DNA of 64,000 bases, from NCBI RefSeq assembly GCF_026627505.1, contig NZ_JAPNLK010000040.1, positions 16,113-80,112 of the forward strand, read 5' to 3'. The position numbers and the translations under genes are program-made. Source of the DNA: Streptomyces sp. H27-H5. GTDB taxonomy: Bacteria; Actinomycetota; Actinomycetes; Streptomycetales; Streptomycetaceae. Positions 17,675-26,540 of the stretch are shown piece after piece. Every line of letters begins with the position of its first letter. The stretch's first letter is position 1. The notes below the pieces were generated by a model that was given only the letters and a program-made list of their open reading frames with translations, searched no databases and was not told where the DNA came from.

Positions 17675-18648
17675 GAGACGACAGTCTGCAACCACAGCGG
17701 CAGCAGCAGGAGGGAAACCACCGAACTCTTGATCACGAGCGAGGCGGAGAGGTCGACGCCCACGTCGTAGCGCTGCGCGAAGATGAACAGGTTCTGCGGG
17801 GTCGGCATCGCCGCGATCAGGACGAGGTACGCCAGCCAGTCGCCCCGTACGCCGAACAGCCACGCGCACACCGCCCACGCCAGCAGCGGGAAGGCCAGGC
17901 ACTTGAAGCCGATCAGCAGGAGTTCCTCGCGCGTGGTCCCGCGGACGTCCAGCCCGGCTCCCCCGAGGTGCAGGCCCAACGCGAACAGGGCGATCGGGGA
18001 GGCGCTGTCGCCGACGAACGCGGCACCCTCCAACACCACTTCCGGCACCCGCACCGACAGCAGGTTCAAGACGATTCCGGCGTTGCACGCCAGCACGAGC
18101 GGAGTGGCGAGCGAGGCCGCGACGGCGCGCGCGAGCTTCCTTCCGGGACCGCCGGACCCCGGTCCGGAGCGGCCGAGTTCCATGATGGCGATGACGACGA
18201 GGGACAGCACGCAGACCTGGAAGAGCAGCACGGGGAAGATCGGCGCCGCGGTCCCGAACACGGTGATGAAGACCGGCACCGCGAAGTAGGCCGTGTTGAC
18301 CTGGACGCCGGCCATCACGCGCAGCGCCACGGCGCGCGGCTCGCGTGTCCCGCGGGCGACGGCGACAAGGGCGACGGCGGCGACGGCGAGGGCGGCGGCC
18401 GCCGCGTAGCCGCCGATGGCACGCCAGTCGAACAGCGCGCCGAGGTCGCTCGCGTATATGTTGCCGAAGAGGTAGCAGGGCACGGCGAAGAGGAAGGCGT
18501 AGTCCGCGAAGGCCTTGGAGGCCTCGGCCGGGACGGTCTTGCGCCGCGCGAGGAACACCCCGCCGCCGAAGGCCAGCAGCACGGGCAGCAGTTTCTCCAG
18601 CGCGGCCGCGGTCCCCATGCGTACCGACTCCCCCGTGCCGATGATCAT
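17671..18648 (-). CDS. AEC family transporter (auxin efflux carrier-like permease)
   Basis: 325-aa permease with about ten hydrophobic helices. It has the AEC/MdcF-type layout: five helices, a cytoplasmic loop (around LGRSGPGSGGPGRKLARAV), five more, with FAVPVFITVFG and the family hallmark ALFALGLHLGG and MPTPQNLFIFAQRY. Members export or exchange small organic acids such as malonate or malate; the substrate here is unknown. The ATG at 18648 is used; a second in-frame ATG at 18618 is possible. It leads a three-gene operon with the HXXEE protein and a hypothetical protein. Confidence 0.88.
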   Translation of the reverse strand: MIIGTGESVRMGTAAALEKLLPVLLAFGGGVFLARRKTVPAEASKAFADYAFLFAVPCYLFGNIYASDLGALFDWRAIGGYAAAAALAVAAVALVAVARGTREPRAVALRVMAGVQVNTAYFAVPVFITVFGTAAPIFPVLLFQVCVLSLVVIAIMELGRSGPGSGGPGRKLARAVAASLATPLVLACNAGIVLNLLSVRVPEVVLEGAAFVGDSASPIALFALGLHLGGAGLDVRGTTREELLLIGFKCLAFPLLAWAVCAWLFGVRGDWLAYLVLIAAMPTPQNLFIFAQRYDVGVDLSASLVIKSSVVSLLLLPLWLQTVVS

Positions 18649-18763
18649 CTGATCGGCGCCAGTCTATGCCGCCCCCGCCCGGTGCCCGAGGGGCCGGAAC
18701 CGGCCGGTGTCCCCGGGGTCGGGCGTGGGCCTCATGGCGCTACACGCGACAGGGGGGTGGGTC

Positions 18764-19000
18764 ATGAACGTGCCCGCGGGGGGACGACCGTACGAGATAC
18801 ACGAGGACGGCCCGGGGAGCATGATCTTCGCCTCGCTCCTCGCCGGGGCGTTGGGGGTGGGGACGTTCTGGGCCTGGACTCCGTGGGAGCAGGAGAGCCT
18901 GTTCGCCACCGTCGTCTTCTGGGGCTGGGCGATCCTGTGCCTGCTGTCGGTGCGGTGGGGCTGGTGTTCAGCGTGCGCGAGATCGTGGTGGGGACGGTGA
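18764..19000 (+). CDS. Small membrane protein, possible frameshift near its end
   Basis: 78-aa protein with two hydrophobic segments (SMIFASLLAGALGVGTFWAW and SLFATVVFWGWAILCLLSV). In this frame it ends with an implausible RWGWCSACARSWWGR tail. From about 18950 the +1-shifted frame instead reads GAVGLVFSVREIVVGTVTIH, much more like the end of a second membrane helix and a beta strand. This suggests a one-base indel or sequencing error. I do not recognise the family. Confidence 0.5.
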   Translation: MNVPAGGRPYEIHEDGPGSMIFASLLAGALGVGTFWAWTPWEQESLFATVVFWGWAILCLLSVRWGWCSACARSWWGR

Positions 19001-19028
19001 CCATCCACGTGACGAACTGGGGGGGGAC

Positions 19029-19226
19029 ATGCGCAAGTCCGGGGACAAGCAGCGCCGGGTGGTGTGGGTGGTCCTGGACACGGACCTCCAGTACGAGTTC
19101 CAGCACCCGATGACCGACGAACAGCCCGCCTTGGAGGAGATGCGACGCGCGCTGGCCGCGCACGCCGGCGACACGCCCGTCTCCCGGTCGGACACGGTGG
19201 TGCGGCGCACGACCTGGCAGCGCTGA
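19029..19226 (+). CDS. Small hypothetical protein
   Basis: 65-aa soluble basic/acidic protein of unknown function, preceded by a G-rich GGGGGGA ribosome-binding site. It contains WVVLDTDLQYEFQHPMTDEQ and a short helix EEMRRALAAHAG. It lies just after the small membrane protein and before the sensor kinase. Not recognised; the length and the clear ribosome-binding site support it moderately. Confidence 0.5.
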   Translation: MRKSGDKQRRVVWVVLDTDLQYEFQHPMTDEQPALEEMRRALAAHAGDTPVSRSDTVVRRTTWQR

Positions 19227-19389
19227 GGGCGCGCTCCCGCCGAGGACGCGCGTCCCGGGGCGCGGAGGGTGACCCTGACGTGCGGGTCAGGAGTCAGCGT
19301 CTGCGCACCTTCGGCGGCGGCGCCCTCCGCGCGCCGGCGTCCGCAGCCCGCAGCTCGTCGAGGAGCCCTCACATTAGGGTGGGGCGATC

Positions 19390-20709
19390 ATGAGCGAGAC
19401 GACGCCCGGGGCGACGGCCCCCGCACCGGTCCCCGAACCGTCCGGCCGCGCGGTGCCCCGCTTCGCGGTGGTGCTGCGGACGCCCGCCCGCGCGGGCGAG
19501 CCGCTGTTCGCGCGGGCCCCCAAGGCCTGGCAGCGGATAGTGCCCTTCGCCGTCGTGGCCGTCTTCGTGCTGTCGTTGATGCCGGTGACGATCGCCGTGT
19601 TGACCAACGTCTACGGAGCCGGCGGCGGCTGGGCCGGCGCCCTCGGGGTCGCGCAGACCGCACCGCTGCTGCTCGCCGTGACCCGGCCGCTGCCCGCCTG
19701 GGGCATCGTGTTGACCGCGGACGTCGTGGGCGCGGTGGTGCTGACCCGTGCCGACGGGGTGGCCGGGCAAGCCTGGCCGTGGACGCCGATGGTGGTCGTG
19801 GGCTACCTGGTGGCGATGGTCTGTCTGGGGTTGCGCGAGTCCGTGCGGAACCTGGTCGCGGTGTGGCTGGTGACGGGCGCGGTCGGAGGGGCGCTCGAAC
19901 TCCTCCGGCCCGACGGGGTGACCACCACCACCGCGCTGTTGTTCATCCTCGCCGGCGCCCTCCTCGCGCTGACGGGTGCCCTGCGCGGTCTCGGGGACGC
20001 GCAGCAGCGCATCGTCGAACAGCAGGGCATCAGCGAGGCCGAGCGGGCGCGCCGCACCCTGTTGGAGGAACGGGCGCGGATCGCGAGGGAGTTGCACGAC
20101 GTGGTGGCCCACCACATGTCGGTGATCACGGTGCAGGCCGACTCCGCCCCGTACCGGCTGCCCGGCATGGCGGATCCGGTGCGCGCGGAGTTCGAGGCGA
20201 TCGCGGCGAGCGCCCGGGAGTCGCTGGGCGAGATGCGCCGGCTGCTGACGGTGCTGCGCGGGAACGGTGAGGGGCCGGGCGGGGAGCGGGCCCCGCAGCC
20301 GGGCATCGACCGGCTCCAGCAGTTGGTGGAGGCGACGGTGCGGGCCGGGCAGCCGGTGCGGTTGTCCCTGGCCGCCGGGGCCGCGGCGGCGGTGCCCGCG
20401 GCGGTGGACCTGTCGGCGTACCGGATCGTGCAGGAGGCCCTGGCGAACGTGGTGCGGCACGCTCCGGGCGCGCGGACGCACGTCTCGGTGACCCTCCACT
20501 CCGACGAATTGCTCGTGCTGGTGGTAAACGGGCCCGCCCCCGACGCCGCACCGGCCCTGGAGACCTCGGGCACGGGGCACGGCCTGGTGGGGATGCGGGA
20601 GCGCGTACGGTTGACGGGCGGCACGCTGGACACCGGTCCGCTGCCGGACGGTGGCTTTCGGGTCGCCGCCCGTCTGCCCCTGAACGAAACAGCCGAGGAA
20701 CCGAGTTGA
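19390..20709 (+). CDS. Two-component sensor histidine kinase, NarL/DesK type
   Basis: 439-aa membrane kinase. Six hydrophobic helices lie between residues 50 and 200. The HisKA_3 dimerisation domain has the phosphoacceptor in RIARELHDVVAHHMSVI (about residues 233-249), followed by an HATPase_c domain (YRIVQEALANVVRHAPGA, GTGHGLVGMRERVRLTGG). There is no separate extracellular sensor domain, so signal detection is probably within or at the membrane. Its stop overlaps the start of the response regulator (TTGA), marking a cognate pair. Confidence 0.93.
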   Translation: MSETTPGATAPAPVPEPSGRAVPRFAVVLRTPARAGEPLFARAPKAWQRIVPFAVVAVFVLSLMPVTIAVLTNVYGAGGGWAGALGVAQTAPLLLAVTRPLPAWGIVLTADVVGAVVLTRADGVAGQAWPWTPMVVVGYLVAMVCLGLRESVRNLVAVWLVTGAVGGALELLRPDGVTTTTALLFILAGALLALTGALRGLGDAQQRIVEQQGISEAERARRTLLEERARIARELHDVVAHHMSVITVQADSAPYRLPGMADPVRAEFEAIAASARESLGEMRRLLTVLRGNGEGPGGERAPQPGIDRLQQLVEATVRAGQPVRLSLAAGAAAAVPAAVDLSAYRIVQEALANVVRHAPGARTHVSVTLHSDELLVLVVNGPAPDAAPALETSGTGHGLVGMRERVRLTGGTLDTGPLPDGGFRVAARLPLNETAEEPS

Positions 20710-21386
20710 CCATCCGCGTGATCATCGTCGACGACCAGGCCATGGTGCGGGCGGGGTTCGCCGCGCTGCTCTCGGCGCAGGCCGACATCGACGTGGTGGG
20801 CGAGGCTCCCGACGGCAGGGAGGGCGTGCGCGTCTCGCGCACGGTGCACCCCGACGTGGTGCTGATGGACGTGCGGATGCCGGAGATGGACGGGCTGACG
20901 GCCGCCCGTGAGCTCCTCGATCCCCCGCGGGGCGTGGTGCACCGCCCGAAGGTGCTGATGCTGACCACCTTCGACATCGACGACTACGTGTACGAGGCGC
21001 TGCGCGCCGGCGCGTCCGGGTTCCTGTTGAAGGACGCCCCGCCGGCCGACCTGATCGCGGCGGTCCGGGTGGTCGCCTCGGGCGAGGCGCTGCTGGCCCC
21101 GTCGGTGACGCGGCGGCTGATCGCCGACTTCGTCCGGCAGCGGCCGGCGCCGCGCAAGGACCCGGCGCTGCGGTTGAAGGGGCTGACCCCGCGTGAGACC
21201 GAGGTGTTGGAGCTCATCGCGCGCGGCCTGTCGAACCAGGAGATCGCCGCGCATCTGGTGCTGGCGGAGCAGACGGTGAAGACGCACATCGGCAAGGTGC
21301 TGGCCAAACTGGACCTGCGGGACCGGGCCCAGGCAGTGATCTTCGCCTATGAGGCGGGGCTGGTGCGCCCCGGTGACGGTGCCTGA
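20706..21386 (+). CDS. Two-component response regulator, NarL/LuxR family
   Basis: 226-aa response regulator. The receiver domain has acidic VDDQ, phosphoacceptor D in VVLMDVRMPEMDG, the T in LMLTTFDIDDYV and K in GFLLKDAPP. The C-terminal LuxR-type helix-turn-helix is LTPRETEVLELIARGLSNQEIAAHLVLAEQTVKTHIGKVLAKL. Translation starts at a TTG overlapping the kinase stop codon. Likely targets include the genes that follow (DUF1023 hydrolase and acyltransferase), which have their own upstream region, but no binding site can be assigned. Confidence 0.93.
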   Translation: MTIRVIIVDDQAMVRAGFAALLSAQADIDVVGEAPDGREGVRVSRTVHPDVVLMDVRMPEMDGLTAARELLDPPRGVVHRPKVLMLTTFDIDDYVYEALRAGASGFLLKDAPPADLIAAVRVVASGEALLAPSVTRRLIADFVRQRPAPRKDPALRLKGLTPRETEVLELIARGLSNQEIAAHLVLAEQTVKTHIGKVLAKLDLRDRAQAVIFAYEAGLVRPGDGA

Positions 21387-21481
21387 TCGCGGGGAGGGCT
21401 CTCCTCCACCCCCTACCGGGGTATGACATCGGGGTTGGCTCCCCGGTCGGACGTGCCGGCCGGTACCTCCTTCCTACCTTC

Positions 21482-21498
21482 CTCCTCGTCACGAGGAG
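21482..21498 (+). promoter_or_regulatory. Perfect hairpin overlapping the ribosome-binding site of the DUF1023 gene
   Basis: CTCCTCGT and ACGAGGAG pair around a single C, ending 12 bases before the ATG at 21511. The right arm contains GAGGAG, part of the purine tract that serves as the ribosome-binding site, so the hairpin could hide it. A looser fold or a DNA operator is equally possible. Confidence 0.4.
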
Positions 21499-21510
21499 AG
21501 GAGAAGGGGC

Positions 21511-22554
21511 ATGCGCCGCTTCGGAAGGACACTGGTCACCGCCGCCGTCGCGGTTGCCGTGGTCGCGGGGACCGCGGGATGGGCTTCGGCCGACAGCCAG
21601 CGGGCGGTCACCGGCCCGCCGCCGGGCGCCGACGCCTGGCGGGCCGACAGCGTGTCCGGCCGGAGGCTGCCGGATCCGGCGAGCGCCCCGCCCCGGGAGG
21701 TCGCGGCGTTCTTCGCCGGGCTGGACGAGTCCGGGCGGCGCCGGCTGCTGCTCCGTCATCCCCTCGTGGTGGGCAATCTGGACGGGGCTCCGCTCCCTCT
21801 GAGGTACGAGGCCAACCGGCTGGCGGTCCTCGCGACGGGCGAGGCCCGGTTCGAGTCCCTCGCGGGGCCCGGCCGCCGGATCCTGGCCTTCGACCCGCGC
21901 GACCGGGGTCAGGTCGCGGAGGTGTTCGGAGATCCGGAGCGCGCGGCGCACGTATCGGTGATCGTGCCCGGTTCCGACAACGACGCGACCACGTACGACG
22001 CGCGGCGCACGCCGCACACCGGTCCCGCCGGGATGGCGCGGGCGCTGCGGTCGGCGACGGCCGGGGACACGGCCGTCGTGGCGTGGACCGGGTACACCAC
22101 CCCGGTGGGGGTGGGGCTGGACGCGGCCGACGGGCGGCTGGCGGAGGTCGGGGCGGTCCGGCTGGCCCGGTTCACCGCGGGGTTGGACGCGGTGGGGGCG
22201 CCGGACCCGGTGTTGTTCTGCCACAGCTACGGCTCGGTGGTGTGCGGACTCGCGGCCCGGCACACGGACGCGAGCGACGTCGTCGTGTTCGGTTCCCCGG
22301 GGATGCGGGCGGGCACCGCCGCCGGGCTGGGCACGGCGGCGCGGGTCTGGGCGGCGCGCGGTCCCTCCGACTGGATCGCGGACGTACCGAACGTCGAGGT
22401 CGCCGGCATCGGGCACGGCGCCGATCCCACGTCCCCGGCGTTCGGTGCCCGCCGGATCCCCGCCGGCGACGTTCGGGGTCACACCGGCTACTTCGCCACG
22501 GGTACCCGTTCGTTGGCGGCCTTCGCGTCGATCGCGGATGGGGTGGCCCGATGA
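21511..22554 (+). CDS. Secreted alpha/beta hydrolase, DUF1023 family
   Basis: 347-aa protein with a Sec signal peptide (residues 1-29, ending GWASA). The alpha/beta hydrolase domain has VIVPGSDND, the nucleophile serine in LFCHSYGSVVCG and a terminal His in RGHTGYF. DUF1023 proteins are frequent in actinobacteria; some are lipases or esterases but most are uncharacterised. Its stop overlaps the start of the acyltransferase gene (ATGA), so both are made together. It stands directly downstream of a two-component system, which may control it. Confidence 0.87.
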   Translation: MRRFGRTLVTAAVAVAVVAGTAGWASADSQRAVTGPPPGADAWRADSVSGRRLPDPASAPPREVAAFFAGLDESGRRRLLLRHPLVVGNLDGAPLPLRYEANRLAVLATGEARFESLAGPGRRILAFDPRDRGQVAEVFGDPERAAHVSVIVPGSDNDATTYDARRTPHTGPAGMARALRSATAGDTAVVAWTGYTTPVGVGLDAADGRLAEVGAVRLARFTAGLDAVGAPDPVLFCHSYGSVVCGLAARHTDASDVVVFGSPGMRAGTAAGLGTAARVWAARGPSDWIADVPNVEVAGIGHGADPTSPAFGARRIPAGDVRGHTGYFATGTRSLAAFASIADGVAR

Positions 22555-23762
22555 GCGTGACGATCTCGCTGCGGGAAACGGCCCACCGGATCGAGGCGCG
22601 GACCCCCGTCCACCGCGATCGGGCGATCGACGGGCTGCGCGCCCTGGCGTTGCTGGCCGTGCCGATCGGGCACTGGATGTTGGGCGGTCTCACCCTCGAC
22701 GACGAGGGGGCGCTGCACAACGCGAGCCCGCTGGCGTCGTTCGGCGGCCTGGCCCCGGCCAGTTGGGTGCTGCAGATGCTCGGCGTCTTCTTCCTTGTGG
22801 GCGGGTACGCGTCGGTGCTCTCCTTCCGGCGTCGCGGCGGTTCGACGGGGGCGTGGCTGAAGGGTCGGATCGTCAGGCTGGGGCGGCCGGTGCTCGGCGT
22901 CACCGCGGTGTGGGCCCTGGTCGCGCCGGTGGCGTACGCGGCCGGGGTGCCGGAGACGACCCTGCGGACCGGGGCGACGCTGGTGGTCCAGCCGCTGTGG
23001 TTCGTGGGGGTGTACGTGGTGGTCACGGCGCTGACCCCGTACTGCGTGCGGGCGGCGCGCCGGCTCGGAGGCTGGGCGGCGGCCCCGTTGTTCGGGTCGG
23101 TGGCGGTGGTGGACTTCCTGCGGTACGGGCCGTTCGCGGACTCGGTGCCGTCCTGGGCGGCCCTGTTGAACATTCTGCCGGGCTGGCTGTTCGCGTACCA
23201 GCTGGGTGTGTCCTGGGGCGAGCGGCGCATCGACCGGCGCGGGGCGTGGCTGCTGCTCGTCGGCGGGTCCGTGTTGTTCGCGGCGCTGCTGACCGTGTTC
23301 CACTACCCGGCGTCGATGGTGGGCGTACCGGGCGAGGCGCGGACCAACTCGCACCCGCCGTCGCTGCTCGTGCTCGCCCTGGCGTCCGCCCAGTGTGGGG
23401 CGGCGATCCTGCTGCGGGACCGGCTGGCGCGGCTCCTCGCCCGGCCGGCGCTGTGGGCCCCGGTGGTCGTGGTCAACCTGTGCGCGATGACGGTCCTGTG
23501 CTGGCACCAGACGGCGATGCTGGCGGCGGTCGTGCCCGGATCCCTCCTCGGCGGGGCCGCCGGTCTGACGACCGCTCCGGACAGTGTGGGGTGGCTCCTG
23601 GCCCGGGCGGCGTGGCTGCCGGTCTTCGGCGCGCTGTTGGTGGGGATCGCCCGGTACGCCCGGCGGTTCGAGGAGCCCTGGACCGGGGCGACGGCGGTGC
23701 GGCGGACCGCGGCGGGGCTGCTGGCGGCGGGCTTCGCGGTGTTCGCGGCGGGCCTGGCCTGA
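22551..23762 (+). CDS. Membrane acyltransferase, acyltransferase 3 family
   Basis: 403-aa integral membrane protein with about ten helices. The N-terminal RDRAIDGLRALALLAVPIGHWML has the Arg-x10-His arrangement of acyltransferase 3 enzymes such as OafA, which O-acylate sugars or cell-wall polymers. NHxxxxD-type motifs are absent, as usual for this family. Coupled by ATGA overlap to the secreted DUF1023 hydrolase, so the pair may modify and de-modify the same envelope acyl group; this is inference. Substrate unknown. Confidence 0.82.
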   Translation: MSVTISLRETAHRIEARTPVHRDRAIDGLRALALLAVPIGHWMLGGLTLDDEGALHNASPLASFGGLAPASWVLQMLGVFFLVGGYASVLSFRRRGGSTGAWLKGRIVRLGRPVLGVTAVWALVAPVAYAAGVPETTLRTGATLVVQPLWFVGVYVVVTALTPYCVRAARRLGGWAAAPLFGSVAVVDFLRYGPFADSVPSWAALLNILPGWLFAYQLGVSWGERRIDRRGAWLLLVGGSVLFAALLTVFHYPASMVGVPGEARTNSHPPSLLVLALASAQCGAAILLRDRLARLLARPALWAPVVVVNLCAMTVLCWHQTAMLAAVVPGSLLGGAAGLTTAPDSVGWLLARAAWLPVFGALLVGIARYARRFEEPWTGATAVRRTAAGLLAAGFAVFAAGLA

Positions 23763-23890
23763 GGGCCCGCCGGGACCGGGAGGACCGGGTCGGTCCGCCG
23801 ACCGGGAGGGAGGGAACCGGCGCCGTTCCCGGCACGTCCCTGGCGTGCCCGTCGTGGCGACCGGCACCGTGACGCGAGAGGGACCCTGTG

Positions 23891-24060
23891 ATGCGCCGAC
23901 GAGACACCGCCCGGTTCGTGCGCGTCGGCGTGGTGGCGGTGGGCGTCGCCGCGCGGCGGGTGCCGCCTCCGTCGCGTTCGAGGCGCGGCTGTCGAAGGCG
24001 GCGGACGGCATCCCCGTGACGGTCCGGGAGGGCCGGCAGGTGCTGCCCGTCGTCGGATGG
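23891..24060 (+). pseudogene. Possible frameshifted small exported protein
   Basis: In the 357-bp gap after the acyltransferase gene, an ATG at 23891 with GAGAGGGA upstream begins MRRRDTARFVRVGVVAVGVA, which resembles a signal peptide, but that frame soon stops. A neighbouring frame continues with AAGASVAFEARLSKAADG-like sequence and VTVREGRQVLPVVGW, so one missing base around 23951-23960 would join them. No family recognised. Low confidence; it may be non-coding. Confidence 0.22.
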
Positions 24061-24084
24061 CGGGGCGCCCGGCCGGGCGCCCCG
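24061..24084. terminator. Perfect 24-bp palindromic terminator
   Basis: Two 12-base arms (CGGGGCGCCCGG and its complement) meet without a spacer, between the converging acyltransferase region and the DUF350 gene (ends 24121). A stable bidirectional terminator is likely. Confidence 0.6.
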
Positions 24085-24120
24085 CGGGGACGGGGGCCGG
24101 GCCGGGCGCGCGCTCGTGCG

Positions 24121-24543
24121 TCAGGCGATCGAGGCGGCCACGATCGCGGCCACGGCGAGGTTGCAGGAGGCCGTGACCCAGACGGCCGGGTGCGGCTCCG
24201 GGTCGACGACGATGGCGCCGAGCTTGCCCGGGGTCACCAGGTCCAGCACCAGGAAGGCCACGGCCATCAGGATCAGCCCGAGGAGGCCGAACGCGGCGGT
24301 GGACAGCAGGCCCTTGCCGAAGTCGTCGTACGTCGTCCAGATCGAGGTGAAGACGATCCCGCCGATGCCGAGGAGCGCGGAGCTGAGCAGGAGCGCGGCG
24401 TTGCGGTTGCGCTCCTCCCAGATCTGCTTGGGGAGCTTCCCGGGCGTCAGCACGTCCACCAGGACGATGCCGAGGATCAGCAGGACCAGGCCGAGGGCGC
24501 CGAACGCACTGGTGCGACCAAGTCCATTGATGATGTCGCTCAT
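24121..24543 (-). CDS. DUF350 membrane protein
   Basis: 140-aa four-helix membrane protein made of two related halves, each ending in a VLDVLTPGK/VLDLVTPGK-type motif (LVDVLTPGKLPKQI and VLDLVTPGKLGAI). DUF350 proteins, including YjfL, have no firm function and often stand near ATP-grasp or spermidine-related genes in bacteria. Here a GNAT/ATP-grasp fusion lies divergently 104 bp away, so that association is repeated. Confidence 0.87.
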   Translation of the reverse strand: MSDIINGLGRTSAFGALGLVLLILGIVLVDVLTPGKLPKQIWEERNRNAALLLSSALLGIGGIVFTSIWTTYDDFGKGLLSTAAFGLLGLILMAVAFLVLDLVTPGKLGAIVVDPEPHPAVWVTASCNLAVAAIVAASIA

Positions 24544-24647
24544 TGAGAAGCCTGTCTCCGGGTGGGTAGGAAGGGGAGGGCGTGTCCGCCGTATGGGTGG
24601 CCGAATCTATCGCACGGTGTCGCGGCGGACCATGGGGAGGTCAGGGA

Positions 24648-26540
24648 ATGGCAAAGCTCAGGGCCGCGCGGGCCGACGAGGCCGGGGAGCTGTCCGCGCT
24701 GGTGCTGCGGTCCAAGGCGTACTGGGGGTACGACGAGCGGTTCCTGGCCGGCTGCGCCGAGGAACTGCGGGTGCGGGCGGAGGAGGTCGCGGCCCGGCGG
24801 ATCGTCGTCGCCGAGGACACGGACGGGACGGTGCGGGGGCTCGCCTCGCTGGAGGGGGATCCCGCCGGCCACGTGTCGAGGCTCGGCCTGCTGTTCGTGG
24901 ATCCGGCGGCCATCGGCCGGGGAATCGGTCGACTGTTGTACCGGGACGTGGTGCGCCGGGCCGTCGCGCTGGGGACGCGTCGGCTGTTGATCGACGCCGA
25001 TCCGCACGCGGCGGGGTTCTACCGGGCGATGGGCGCGGTGGCCGGGACGGGGGCCCCGCAGGGGCTGGTCCGCTTCGAGGTGGCGCCCGTCCCGCTCGCG
25101 GACTGGGCGCGGGAGTGGACCGGTGGACGGCCGTCGGTGCACGTGGGCAATGTCGCCGAGTTCAACGCGCAGTTCGGCGACCCGTCGCTGGACCGGGAGC
25201 AGCGGGCCGCGCACCACTACGCCTGCCTGGCCGCCTTCTACGGTCCGGAACCGGCCGCGCTGGTGCTGCCGCTCGCGGTGTCGCCGGGCTGGACGCGCCT
25301 GGTCGCACGGCAGCTGGAATGGGGGGAGGTGGAGGTGTACGACGGGCTCGCGGCGGGGCGGCCCGGCCTGTCGGACGCCGTACGGTCCCGGCCGGCGCTG
25401 GCCGCGCGGCTGGCGGAGGGCGCGCCGGCCCTCGTGCCGTGGGGGCTGACGGAGCCCTTCGGGCGGCTGTCGGGGCGGCCGTGGCGCGCACGCGACCTGC
25501 GTTACGAGTCCAAGTCCGCGGCGCACACCCTGTTCGGCCGGATCCTCGCGGCCGGGGGCCATCCGGGGATCAGGTTGCCGGGGCAGTGGCGGGCGGCGGG
25601 CCGCCGGCAGGCGGTGCGGCTGCTGTCGGCCCGGGTGGCGCGCGGCGAGAGCAGCGTGCTCAAGTCGGAGCACGGGGTCGGGGGTTCGGGCACCACGCAC
25701 GCGTCTCCCGAGCGGGTCCGGGCCGCCGGCGGGGCCCGCGCGCTGGTCCGGGGGCTGCCCCGCGGCCCGCTGCTGGTGGAGGAGTACGTGTCCGGCCCGG
25801 CGGGGGCGGACGGTGCGGGTGATCTGACGTACGACGGGTTCGTGGACGGCTCGGGGCGGGTCCACACGGTCGGCGGGGCGGTGATGGACGTCGTCGACGG
25901 GGGATACCAGGGCGCGACGGTCGGTCCCGGCGTGGTGCCCGCGGCGGCGGAGGGGCCCCTGTCGCGCTTCGGGGAGGCGGTGGGCCGGGAGTTGGCCGCG
26001 GCCGGCTACCAGGGCTGGTTCGACGTGGACTTCGTCGTCGACGGGGCGGGACTCCTCGCGCCGACCGAGACGAACCTGCGGCTGACCGGGCCGTCGATCG
26101 CCTTCATGGTGGCGGCCCGGCTCGACGCGCTGCGCGGCGCGGGGCACCTGGTACGGATCGTGGACCGGGTGGAGTTGGGAGCGAGGCTGCCGCCGGCCCG
26201 GGCGGACGAGTGGTGCACCGACCTGGCGCGGGGCTGCGCGGGCCTCGGGGCGGTGTTCGTTCCGGCGATCCCGACCGGGGCCGGCGATCCGGCGCCGTGG
26301 CTGGGCGTGTTGGTGGCGGCGCGCGACCGGGCGGTGCTGGACGCGGCGGAGGCCCTGGTGCGGGCCGAGGCCCTGGGGGTCGGGAAGGCGATGGGGTTCG
26401 ACGACCCGGACGGGCCCCCGCCCGGGCCCGGACGGGCCGCCGGCGCGGACGCGAATCCGTCCGGGCCGGCCGTGCGGGCCGTGTCGGCGGGCCGTTGGAT
26501 CAGTCGTCGAAGTCGAAGGCCGAGGCCGGTTTCCGGATGA
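24648..26540 (+). CDS. GNAT acetyltransferase fused to ATP-grasp ligase-like domain
   Basis: 630-aa two-domain protein. Residues 1-145 form a GNAT fold with the acetyl-CoA loop RLGLLFVDPAAIGRGIGRLLYRDV. After a linker, residues 270-560 resemble an ATP-grasp enzyme: the lysine in SSVLKSEHGVGGSGTT for nucleotide binding, LLVEEYVSG as the adenine-contact strand and the metal-binding DVDFVVDGAGLLAPTETNLR. ATP-grasp domains of this look occur in peptide ligases of secondary metabolism (the pheganomycin PGM1 type), so it may acylate and ligate an amino-acid-like substrate. The C-terminus runs 41 bp into the converging adenylation-domain gene. Start ATG at 24648 chosen at the GNAT domain; ribosome-binding site GGGGAGG. 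Confidence 0.78.
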   Translation: MAKLRAARADEAGELSALVLRSKAYWGYDERFLAGCAEELRVRAEEVAARRIVVAEDTDGTVRGLASLEGDPAGHVSRLGLLFVDPAAIGRGIGRLLYRDVVRRAVALGTRRLLIDADPHAAGFYRAMGAVAGTGAPQGLVRFEVAPVPLADWAREWTGGRPSVHVGNVAEFNAQFGDPSLDREQRAAHHYACLAAFYGPEPAALVLPLAVSPGWTRLVARQLEWGEVEVYDGLAAGRPGLSDAVRSRPALAARLAEGAPALVPWGLTEPFGRLSGRPWRARDLRYESKSAAHTLFGRILAAGGHPGIRLPGQWRAAGRRQAVRLLSARVARGESSVLKSEHGVGGSGTTHASPERVRAAGGARALVRGLPRGPLLVEEYVSGPAGADGAGDLTYDGFVDGSGRVHTVGGAVMDVVDGGYQGATVGPGVVPAAAEGPLSRFGEAVGRELAAAGYQGWFDVDFVVDGAGLLAPTETNLRLTGPSIAFMVAARLDALRGAGHLVRIVDRVELGARLPPARADEWCTDLARGCAGLGAVFVPAIPTGAGDPAPWLGVLVAARDRAVLDAAEALVRAEALGVGKAMGFDDPDGPPPGPGRAAGADANPSGPAVRAVSAGRWISRRSRRPRPVSG

